A model generated the notes under the pieces. The model was not told the origin of the DNA. It saw only the letters and a list, made by a program, of their open reading frames with translations, and made no database searches. A stretch of 64,000 bases of DNA from Marsupella aquatica (lineage: Eukaryota > Marchantiophyta). Location: assembly GCA_973895155.1 (NCBI GenBank), contig OZ316899.1, positions 7,440,001 through 7,504,000 of the forward strand. Reading direction: 5' to 3'. Positions 1 to 8,526 of this stretch are shown here, piece by piece (position 1 is the stretch's first letter; each line of letters starts with the position of its first letter). Made by a program: the position numbers and the translations under genes.

Positions 1-564
1 GTTACAGACAGTCTTTGCACCTTGGTTCATGGACCATTACTTACGGTGACAACTCGGACAGCCATGTGGTCAAAGGGAAGACATTTTTGTGTGCAACGAC
101 TTGATGACAAGAGGGCAGCTACACAAGATTGTGGGGTCATGGGTTGGTTCACCCAAGATTCACAAAGTAGCATATCTGATAGGAATCCAATACGCTCTAT
201 GGTGGCCCACTATGGAAAGATTGAAGAGATATTGAGTGTGAAGTACCATGCGCACACCACTTTGGAGGAGGTGGTGTTGAAGCGCAAATGGTTTTGGATG
301 AACCTTGTTGGCCAAAACCGAACTTGCGAAGAAGATGCTTGTGGGTTCACACGGTTGAAGACAGGTGCAAATAGTGTCATTAGCTCAACTTGGAGAACCT
401 CTGATCCATTTGCATTCCCCCATCATCTTGAGCAGGCCTTCTATCTTCCCTATCCCGATGATCCTGAGTTGTCCATTGTCATGAGTTATATTCCACGATC
501 ACGATCCATAGTCCAGGAGCGACCCAATGTAGTTGTAGTTGAAGATTTGGACCCTGAGCCTTGA
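1..564 (+). CDS. CACTA transposase C-terminal region (DUF4216-like), partial
   Basis: The frame is open from base 1 to a TGA at 562-564, so the start is upstream of the window. The pattern matches the DUF4216 domain found at the C-terminus of plant TNP2-type CACTA transposase proteins. It has a YGKIEEILSVKY-like opening (Y-G-x-I-x-E-I-x-x-x-x-Y), then VVLKRKWFW, a GFTRL segment, DPFAFPHHLEQAFYLPYPDD and IVMSYIPRS. In the family this domain follows the DDE transposase core, and its exact role is not established. No break is visible in this part. The gene sits immediately inside the CACTA terminus at 1040, as expected for the last exon of the element. It is probably a source of transposase for the element at 39577, which shares the terminal sequence. 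The assignment rests on motif recognition, not on a profile search. Confidence 0.6.
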   Translation, partial: VTDSLCTLVHGPLLTVTTRTAMWSKGRHFCVQRLDDKRAATQDCGVMGWFTQDSQSSISDRNPIRSMVAHYGKIEEILSVKYHAHTTLEEVVLKRKWFWMNLVGQNRTCEEDACGFTRLKTGANSVISSTWRTSDPFAFPHHLEQAFYLPYPDDPELSIVMSYIPRSRSIVQERPNVVVVEDLDPEP

Positions 565-1040
565 GGTCCTTGCTAGTGTACCTTGGGACCAATCAAATAG
601 GACCACCTCTGAATGTTTACTTTTACCGACATTATATATGATTGGTTTATTTCATGTACCCTCTCCTATGAGAGTGACCACATTTCTTAATAAACTTATG
701 AATGTTGGTCTTCCCACACTCTGTCCAATGTAGTGACCAATGGAAAGTACTCGGAAACATAGTGCCTTACAATTGTGGCAATATCTGATTCAATCTGCAT
801 CGGACCCCTCATGAAAGTTATCGGAGACATTTCCGATCCTCTCCGCATCAGAACACTTCTGATGCCAAAAATAACGGAAATAGGGACCGATGGCTTTTGT
901 ATAGGACAAGTAATATGCGATGTAAACATAATGGCAAATTGCGTAAGGTAAAATATCGGAACTGTGCGACGGTATTAGTATCGGAAGAGTGACGAGGCGC
1001 GATATCGGAGCATTGGAAAAATGCTGAAAATGTACTAGTG
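1..1040 (+). mobile_element. CACTA (En/Spm) element, 3' end only
   Basis: The right terminus reads TGTACTAGTG and ends at 1040, which is the inverted form of the CACTAGTACA terminus seen intact at 39577. It contains the end of a DUF4216-type coding region (to 564) and then about 475 bases of subterminal sequence. That part is rich in short ATCGGA/TCCGAT motifs in both orientations, the usual layout of transposase-binding subterminal repeats in CACTA elements. The left end lies outside the window. It is inserted in a family-A LTR, whose sequence resumes at 1041. Confidence 0.75.
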
Positions 1041-1659
1041 TTAGGGCCTTCTTCTTTAGCAAGTTTTTAGTGCACCAGCAGGGCTGGGATCAGGTAGTAA
1101 AAGAAGCTCTCGGTTAGTTATACTGTGACCCTTGTGTATATTCACGTTTCCTCATGCCTAAGAGATGAATAGAGTTGGCCTCACGGCTTAGTTCGCAGAT
1201 CTTGTGTATGAGAAGTATTGTTTGTATGGCAAGTGCATGGTATAACTCAGTTAGAAGGAGTCATTTTGCTATTTGTGTGTCGCATTAACTTGTTTGAAGA
1301 TTGTCCACATCAACCAAGAGAAGGGAGTAAGCAAGGTAGTAAGAGTTGGATGTGTCGAGCTGAGAGAGGTCTTAGTGGCTTACCCAAGCCAGTTGGGGAT
1401 CATTCCGGCGGCGGAATCCAAACATACCTAAAGGAAGACCAAGAGAGGAGACCAAGGGGAGACATAGAAGAGGCCGGCTACTATCTCATGACCCGATGAA
1501 GGATCTGTCCAGTATATGTGTGTCAAATGTTAGTAGAAGGAGGTTAGCAGCGTCCCATGCCGCTAAGCCGCAAAACCGGCCTCGCCAAGGGCAAAACCTA
1601 CGGGAATTGGCTTGTGCAAGGGGGTTTTTTGGGTTTAGGGAGCCATGGGATGCACCACA
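1041..1659 (+). repeat. Family-A LTR, 3' portion (interrupted by the CACTA element)
   Basis: This segment is closely similar to 14768-15389. Shared landmarks are the segment with GAAGCTCTCGG, GAATAGAGTTGGCCTCACGG, the core CATTCCGGCGGCGGAATCC and the end GCACCACA. The same CCGGCGGCGGAA core occurs in the R/U5 part of the Gypsy LTR at 55306-56103 (reverse strand), which identifies this as LTR. It starts right at the CACTA terminus (1040/1041). No primer-binding site follows 1659, so it is a solo LTR or a 3' LTR whose remainder is upstream of the window. Confidence 0.75.
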
Positions 1660-2135
1660 GGATCATTATCCACATATTTGTCAGACTCTTCAGAAGCTCT
1701 TGCCAATGTCTCCTAAAGTAAAACTCTGACCTGCTTTTCAACATCTATTGATGGCTGGCCTGAGTGGAATGCCTCTCGAAACATTCCTGCCCTCAGTGCC
1801 TCTGGACCAGAGTTACGGATGTAATTGGATCTCCACTTCTCATCAGAAGAGTCTTCACCCTCTCCTACCCACACTCAACAGGCAGGGTAGCGGCCATATT
1901 TAAGAAGATATTGTCGACTGGTCTTTCGAGTAGTCTTAACAATCCCTTTGCATTCCATGCAAGAGCAATACATTCTATGATCAGCACTACCAGAGCAAGC
2001 TGTCTGTTCCCGAGCCCATAAGTTATCATCACGACGCTCTATTTGACGTGGATGGGAAAGAGGTAAACTTCTCAGGTTGTCTGCCTCTGTTGTATATGCA
2101 GTGTTATGTGACCCAGCCTGGCTAGAAGAAGCCAT
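1660..2135 (-). pseudogene. CACTA-type N-terminal zinc-finger gene fragment
   Basis: The reading starts at an ATG at 2135 (minus) and runs toward the LTR junction at 1659, where the gene is cut. It contains CSCMECKGIVKT followed about 15 residues later by a K-Y-G-R. This is the same arrangement as CPCRRCKGVV...HLGMHGRY in the plus-strand transposase gene at about 7380-7480. That arrangement resembles the transposase-associated CxxC/H domain at the start of plant TNP2 proteins. A possible GT-AG intron ends the first exon near 1735. The short length and the LTR at its 3' side mean that it is a truncated remnant. It could be the start of a second regulatory ORF of the element rather than a transposase. 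Function is inferred only from the Cys/His spacing. Confidence 0.35.
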
Positions 2136-2804
2136 GATTGCAACACTACCTACTCAAAAACACAGTTGCACATCTTTCTTCTGTGACATCTTGTAGAGCA
2201 TATGAATTGTTCTAGACAACTCCAAAACCCTTCCATACCATCTTCTAGAGCGTCATGTGAAGCAAATGTGTGCACAAGTGAAGAATTAGACATACATTTG
2301 AGGTTCTAGACTCCAACTGAGGTAAAGGCAGCTCCCACTTTAGCCCCCATTGCCAATAGAATAGTTCATGCATGCCAACAACAGGTAAACAGATGACATA
2401 TTAGCAACTTGATCAGAAATTATTTACTTGGGTACGTTACCTAATCCAACCCAAACGCTTCAATGAATTTCATGCAACAATTTAGCATTCAACTATTTCA
2501 TACAATCACACAGTTTAGTCCATTTGAGTTTAGTCCATTAGACAATGTAGTCCACTTCATACAATCAGACAATTTTGTCCTTTTCATACAATCATCCTAC
2601 TTTAGTCCAATTCAACTTAGTCCATTGAATCCAACTTGACACAATACTCCATTTTCATCCAACCAAAAACTCAGGTGCTCCACTGTACCCCTTTAGTCAA
2701 TTTTTTTATGTCCAGTATACTTCCATAAGTCCTTAGCCCATTTTAATTTCAGTATACTTTGTACTATGCAGTGTTTTCTACACAACTGAAGGCTTAATTA
2801 TGAT
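2136..2804. other. Non-coding spacer with TTTAGTCCA-type short repeats
   Basis: No convincing coding region. Between about 2510 and 2640 there are several degenerate copies of a TTTAGTCCAxTT / TTCATACAATCA motif. No terminal repeat or RNA gene could be recognised. Confidence 0.4.
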
Positions 2805-2805
2805 C

Positions 2806-3653
2806 TATTTGAAATCATGTGGTGGCACCTCAGAACCCTCTGGAATGACATGGCGATTGCAGTACACCATACGCCATGGACCAGTATCCCACGTTTCTCT
2901 ACCCTTCACCCCTCTCTTGAGGTGTTTGTCTGCCTCTGGTCCCTCATCCTTGCACCACGCACAAGGGCACCTATGACACTGGATAAATTCCCAGATGCCA
3001 TCCCGATACTCCTTGCAAACATCACAATAATGCCTTGGGCATATCAGAGTAGCGGGATGTGCATCTAAGTTCTCTGCATACCCCAAGAGAGGCAACTCCC
3101 TTGCCCTCAGTATGGTTCACAGACAACCCACGTGATAGAAAGAAAAGCAATCATCTTGTGCACATTGAACCACAAGGGGCTCATCTGTAGTGGGCTTTAG
3201 GGTTTGGCCAAGTAGTCCACAAGCAAAGCAACGACCTCGGTTCTGCTAACAGAGTTCACAGAGCCACTCCTTGGCCCAATCATGCCCTCTAGAAATGGCA
3301 AAGCGTGTGCACTCGGACCCATGGCCATCAGGCTCCTCGGGATCCTGCCCATCAACTAAGTAATGGAAATGACAACTGCAAGGCCCATCGCAGAACAAAA
3401 AAGTACCTCCCTCATCACATTCAAAACAACAAGGGGGATCCATGCAAAGGTGCTCTTTATGGGCAAACTTGGGATCCAACCAGGCAGCAGCAGCCCGTGC
3501 CATGCTAAAGAAAATAAAATCTGCACAATTGCCTTCAACATCACTCCAAAGTCCATTCAAAAAGCAAGAGACAAACACAAAGAAGGTAAGTGAAGTGTAC
3601 TTACAGAGATGTTGAGTAGTCGTGCCAGCCCCAGTCGCATCTCCAACCAGCAC
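2806..3653 (-). pseudogene. EDM2-like tandem PHD-finger protein fragment
   Basis: Read on the minus strand, one frame spans three Cys/His-rich modules, broken only by a TAG (about 3246) and a TGA (about 3120). Module 1 has CFECDEGGTFLFCDGPC, then H-x-H, ending EWLCELC. Module 2 has CFACGLLGQ, VQCAQDDCFSFYHVGC. Module 3 has CPRHYCDVCKEY, IQCHRCPCAWC, then a W/R-rich turn and VYCNRHVIPEG. This order, with the CFACG and YCxxH elements, is that of the PHD cluster of plant EDM2-type and NSD-type histone readers. In Arabidopsis, EDM2 reads H3K9me2 and H3K4 methyl states and controls genes that contain transposons. It lies on the same strand as the TnpA-like gene at 4807-6564. Both stops fit C-to-T decay (CAG, CGA). 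No EDM2 methyltransferase-like half is visible. It may be a captured host fragment or an element gene. Confidence 0.6.
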
Positions 3654-4806
3654 AGACCTGCGGTTACCACACTCATCAGTCTCCCCAATATTTATTCCCC
3701 AATTGCCCCAATATTTATTATCAATCTGGCCAAACCAGCCTGCAGGCCTACACCAGCTATTAAGTTTTTTCTAACGTCCCGGCTGACAAAACAGCTCAGC
3801 CTTGGCTGCACTTTGACCAGAACAAAACATACATCTGAAAACATTCTGATCATCACCTCCAAAACTTCCGCTTTAACAAACAAACCACAGCCGTACGTAG
3901 CTCTCAATCGATAAACATACAAACCCTGAGAGACACTGTCAAATTACCCTATCAAATTACTTTAGGAGAAGTAAATATACTGTACAGTTGAATTCTAGCT
4001 TTGACATGATTGCATGGATTTTAATGGGAATCCTGTTCAGGAGATCATTAGTTCAAGTGTTCTAAGCAGCTCCAATTGTCAAGTACACACCTAAGGCCTT
4101 AGCAGAATTAATAATTACAGGCTTGTTGCAAAAACTATAAGGCCAGACAAGAATACCTTCAGGGTGAAAGGTTTGAAGACAATCTGTAGAGAGCAGATTG
4201 CCTACAATCAAATCGAGACTCCAATAAACCCCGCACAACCACCACACAACAATCGCACATTGCTGACATGAAATCACATGAAAGAATGCAATATAACCAG
4301 AAGGGAATAAGTATAATGCTGCAACTAAGCACACCACAAAACATTTCCTCTCATGATAGAGCGTAAGTACAAAGCCCGACTCTGGTTTGTGAAATGCAAT
4401 TCACTCACGTTTGTGAAATGTGACTGAACCCTGGATTGAACCAGACTTGTGGTATAACTACCAGCGCAGGCATTGTTTCCTTTTAGGTTTTCTGAAATTA
4501 ATGGACTTTGAAGAGCAGAGCAGACGTCAGACATGACTTGCCGTTTGGTTTAGAAGAAAATTAATGAACTCCAGAGAGTACAGTACCATCGTCTTAGCCA
4601 TGTATTTATTCAATACTTGTTGCAGCAAGTAGAATTCAGTAGAGACAGGGGATGGACAGGGCCGCAACTTTGGGGGGGCTAACTACATTAGATTGAAGAT
4701 GATACAAGCTTTTCAGTGCAATCAAAGAATGGAAGCATGATACGAATGAACAAAATAGTGATGATAACCCAAAAAGAACAATACAAAGGGAGCATCATTT
4801 CCAATT
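3654..4806. other. Spacer inside the decayed CACTA-type element
   Basis: Only short, low-quality open frames occur on either strand. I see no domain, terminal repeat or RNA gene. It may hold upstream exons of the PHD gene, since frames weakly open on the minus strand near 4060-4530, but none has recognisable content. Confidence 0.3.
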
Positions 4807-6564
4807 CATTGATCCCCAAGTGCTTTTTGATCTGGTAGTCCAATCCACCTGTATACAAGACACAGTTTCAGTCTAGGTTGGCACAAGATACGCTTTCACT
4901 CTACGTCTATGGAATGGTGTTAATACAATGTAGCCAAGACATCACTACTTACTGGGAAGTCTTTGGGAGTTGAATCAAGCTTTGCCCATAGGGCTGCCGG
5001 GCCATATTGCTTGGAGTACAAGCGCTCCTGCTCACTTGGGTCGACATCTCGGCCATACTTTCGCTTCTGCAGCAAAAGTCACATTACGTCGTTCAAGAGG
5101 AGGTACTTTACACACCTCACTACTACATTAAACCAATTGCGTCATCCCAAACAACGTTACATATTACTCGATGGCATTAACGTCGCAACGACGACGTTAG
5201 GGGTAGTGTAACATCGTCTCGTGAGACGTAAATGGTGAAATACGATGATTTGAGTGACGTTAAATTTGGCAATGGAGGCGTTAATCTAAAAGAACGACGT
5301 TAATTACTGTTTCACACCAAAGCATCACCACAAGGCATTGATTTGAATGATTGCGCAATGTGAAATGGAAGAGAACTTACATAGGTTGCAAGAAATCCTC
5401 CCCATCCTCCCTGCCCCAGAAATTTGTCACCTTCTTACCACTCGCTTTTTGAACAGCAGTGGCCTTGTCTCCCATACGCACTCGCTTTCCAACTGGGGTG
5501 TCCGGGGCTGCTTCAAGTTCATTGACAATCAATTTGAAGTCAGCTTCGCTCATGCCATCAGGTTTCTTATACTCCCCCGTCCTTATGCACCTGAGTTTGC
5601 GCACCTTTGCTCTCCACCTGAACCGTTGATCAGCAAGGTGATTCACAATCTTCTTCCTGATGTGGCGGTAGTCAATCTCTTGCCCATTTTTGAATCCAGC
5701 CTGCACATCATTCAGGAGCACCTGGAACTTCTTTTCGTTATGTACCAGCTCCTTCCAGGTTGTCCAACCGGGGCAATGTTTAGTTACACAGGTCTGCACT
5801 CTGTTTGTGAGTGCTTTCTCATCCAGAACGTCCGGCCTTGCATCAAAAGCAGCAAGGGTGATGGTGGGGAGGTGCTCCTTGCCGGCAAGAGCTTGTTGAG
5901 GATGTGATCGCCGCTCTGAATGTGAGTGCTCCTTTCTCCTCTCTGCTCCATGATGTTGATCTCCCCTGCATCTCTTTGACCTTGATGTCTCTGCATTGTG
6001 CTCATTGGTTCCTTTCCCCTTTCGCCTTCTCCTTTCAGTGCTGCTATTTGACAAAGACCAAGATCGTCTCCTCCTCCTATGTGCTCGATGGTCCCTCCTC
6101 TCATTGTCTGCCTTGTATCTCTCATGTGCGATCCTCACTTGACTCTTGATAGGGGTTCGAGCAGTTGCCTGAGAATCTAGCTCGATCTCATAGAAGGTTG
6201 GATCGTCCCAACCATCGTCTGCTAGTGTTGGGAATGTAGGCAGTGGATCAATCGATGCCCCATCAAGCTCTCCAATGACATCTGGCGCTTCAACCTCGGC
6301 CACCTCCTCTTGGTCGGGAGCATTGGCCTCAATACTCTCCAAGTACTCTATAAACCTGGACTCCTTCGTTCCTTGTCCTCCCATGAATTGCCAGCTATGG
6401 TTGAAGGCCTGAACTAGTGAATGTGTCAAACGTAGTGCTGTATGCACCTTCTCCATCTCCTCTGGATCCTCCATGGCCACCTTCACTGCATCAAAGTTCA
6501 CACTGCATGGAAGGTAGCCTGGATGAGACAATGGCGGGCAATTATGTGAGGTAGAGGAGACCAA
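4807..6564 (-). CDS. TnpA-like (Ptta/En/Spm-type) second protein of the CACTA element, three probable exons
   Basis: The main exon (6564 to about 5381) encodes about 395 residues. These are an acidic N-terminal part, a long Arg/Ser/His-rich stretch (about residues 140-220, RRHRRRRR-type and SERRSH) and a C-terminal domain with FRWRAKVRKLRC, GEYKKPDGMSEADF and NFWGREDGEDF. A GTAAGT donor follows at 5380. A second exon (5066-4953, bounded by GCAG and GTAAGT) encodes KRKYGRDVDP, ERLYSKQYG and KLDSTPKDFP, a pattern typical of plant Ptta/En/Spm transposase-associated proteins. A short third exon near 4855-4807 is plausible. In Spm the partner protein TnpA binds subterminal repeats and helps excision, and by analogy this protein would act in the nucleus on the ACGT-rich repeats. 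The phase between exons 1 and 2 is not perfect, so one junction is mis-set or mutated. It is divergent from the TNP2 gene at 6989. Confidence 0.5.
5090..5330. repeat. AACGTCG-type repeat cluster in intron 1 of the TnpA-like gene
   Basis: Multiple copies of AACGTC/GACGTT occur, such as TTAACGTCGCAACGACGACG. The same motif family recurs at 6690-6890, 9380-9700 and 16200-16520. A CACTACTACATTAAACC end near 5120 and GGTAGTG near 5208 could be a very small foldback unit, but this is not certain. Confidence 0.45.
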
Positions 6565-6988
6565 GAGAGGTGAGGATTAGAGGTGCATTGGGGAATGTCA
6601 AATGTGACTCGCATTCAAACATGACCCCAATGTTTTATGAAGGAAATGACCGGGGAAACGATTAACCTTGCGAGCTCGCCGTTTCTTGCAATTTATGTTG
6701 TTTTAACGTCGCTTTAACGTCGCTTTAACGTCCCGTTTACGTCTCTTCCAAACGACGTTTCCTATGAGCACCTTGTCCTAAACGACGTTAAGTTTAGGAA
6801 CATCATTCTTTAAGATGTAACCGACATTGGACGGGGTTTAAGCGGGACGTTAAATGTTAGGGTTTTTGAAAAAAACGACGTTAAAACTAATATTAGGTTG
6901 TAATTTGTAGGGTTTTAAGGATGGGTTTTTGTGAGGGGTTTTGTATAGGTTTTTCTCAAATGAGAGATGGTTTTATTGGTTGCAGGAC
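6565..6988. promoter_or_regulatory. Divergent intergenic region with ACGT repeat cluster
   Basis: This lies between the divergent TnpA-like (minus) and TNP2 (plus) genes. From about 6700 to 6870 it carries TTAACGTCGCTTTAACGTCG followed by further GACGTT/AACGTC copies in both orientations. In CACTA elements, such short repeats near the transposase promoter are bound by the element's own DNA-binding protein, giving both transposition and promoter control. That role is inferred here. I could not identify a clear TATA box. Confidence 0.4.
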
Positions 6989-7485
6989 ATGGTGATCTAT
7001 GACTCTCTGTCCGATGACACAGATGATGGGGATACGATTGTTGGTTGCAGATACCGGCATCATGATAGGGATAGGGATTATTCTCCTGATAGGAGGAGGG
7101 ATACTCGCTAGAGCGGAGGAGGGATGACTTGCCGAGAAGGAGGAGGGACTACTCTCAGGAGAGGAGGAGGGACTACTCGCCTGAGAGGAAGTCGAGACGT
7201 CGTAGATCCCGACATCATCACCATCAACGGAGGCAGGAGGATAGGAGAGATAGGAGCCCCCATTGGCCATATGACGTTCATCGTCATCTAGAGCCCCATG
7301 GTCACAGCTCACCTTCCTCTTTGGACGAGGGATTTGGAGAGGCCATGGCTGCTCTTCATGGGATTGGACCAGTCCGGAAGATGCCTTGCCCTTGTAGACG
7401 ATGCAAGGGTGTTGTATCTCATGAGAGGACTACTGTCGTTAGCCATTTAGGGATGCATGGTCGTTATGTACCACCATTACCCGAG
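6989..7485 (+). pseudogene. TNP2 gene exon 1: RS/RD-rich N-terminus and CxxC/H finger
   Basis: An ATG at 6989 opens an acidic start followed by repeats of the type RRRDYSPER (about 7080-7200), then an RHHHHQRR run. After these comes MPCPCRRCKG with a downstream HLGMHGRY, which resembles the transposase-associated zinc domain at the start of plant TNP2 proteins. There is a frame change near 7100 (stop TAG at about 7108 in the first frame). The exon ends in a good donor, CCCGAG|GTGAGT, at 7485/7486, phase 0. The next exon (7617) opens in the same phase and carries a SET domain, so in this copy the finger, SET domain and transposase appear to form one gene. The RS-type repeats recall splicing factors, but here they may only be low-complexity sequence. 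Confidence 0.5.
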
Positions 7486-7616
7486 GTGAGTTTCCTTCTT
7501 ATTGCAAAACCATTTTGCTTAACTTTAACTATCACAAGGTTGGAGTACTTTGCCTTCAATCATGAATGCTCAAGTTTGTTGGCATGCTAAGATTTTCTTG
7601 CTTACATGTGGAATAG

Positions 7617-8428
7617 ATTCTGGTTGTGCCGTCACCTCCTAAGGACAGCATGAGAGAGGTTGCACGTTGAGCTCTGACTACACTGGTGCCCCCATCAGCT
7701 CTAGATGCCACTTTGAGGGCAATAGACCGTGTTTTTGATAGGAGGAGGGTTTCACAGGTGCACCCTATTGAGAGGGGAGTCGTGGTCAATACCAGACCAC
7801 GGTCTTTGGAGTCTCGTCCGCCTAGGGCACCAAGAGAGTTGCATCTATTGCTCGGGCACCAAGAGAGTTGCATGGGAGAGCCTTGGACATTGTAAAGGAC
7901 TCCTTCCCTACCCAATTTGGGCTCCCTGTGGACCTTCCAATTAGGGAGCCTATCATAGTTTGGGATCGCCCATGGGTCCTCCTCCCCTCCACATTGGGCC
8001 CTGGTGTAGGGTTTGGATTATTTGCGCTTGTAGATATTGTGGTCCCTAATGGTTGTGCGCCCGAGGACTTGCCTCAGCTCTTTCCATTCTATGGGCCTAA
8101 GTATTCTGCTCAACGATGGCGCATCTTGTCTTGACAATGTCCAACCTTTGGTCGATATGGCATGTCGGTCAAGCTTGACCCTAGGTATGCTCAGATGGAT
8201 GGTTACCCGCCGCGCACTGGAAACCTGGTGGGTTACATCAATAGCACATTGGGTTCTCGGCGTTCAGGTTTTAGGCCAGACGCTGAGTGCCATGAGTACC
8301 ATGACCAGACTCACCCTTGTTTGCCCATGGCTTGTACGCATTACATCTTGACCCATGCTACTCGTACCATTAGAGCAGGGGAAGAGATTCTTGTAGATTA
8401 TGATTGGCATTGACGATATGACATATTC
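7617..8428 (+). pseudogene. SET-domain exon inside the CACTA transposase gene
   Basis: The exon is bounded by GAATAG|ATT (7616/7617) and ATTC|GTAATT (8428/8429), both phase 0. A first part (to about 7860) is followed by a frame change next to a 29-base-period direct duplication (about 7824-7876). The next frame has LGPGVGFGLFALVDI, the N-terminal glycine-rich strand of SET domains. Then come a variable middle part with YGP and DPRYAQMDG, GNLVGYINSTLG with PDAECHE (equivalent of the R-F-x-N-H-S/N-x-x motif), and finally ATRTIRAGEEILVDYDWH, the typical C-terminal GEE-I-x-x-D-Y motif. SET domains methylate lysines of histones and other proteins using S-adenosylmethionine. In-frame TGAs at about 7668, 8132 and 8411 all fit CGA decay. 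The NHS core is altered (INST), so activity is uncertain even if restored. Fusion with the transposase is inferred from splice phase. Confidence 0.55.
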
Positions 8429-8526
8429 GTAATTTATGGACCCATTGTTGCATAATACATTGTTGCGTCGTTTATTCGTTTGATTATATATGACTTTGTA
8501 TCAAATATTGGATTTCACAATTGTAG

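Noticed and set aside
5119-5209. A 90-bp MITE with CACTAC ends in an intron
   Set aside because: Only six terminal bases match and no target duplication is visible, so it was left as part of the ACGT repeat cluster.
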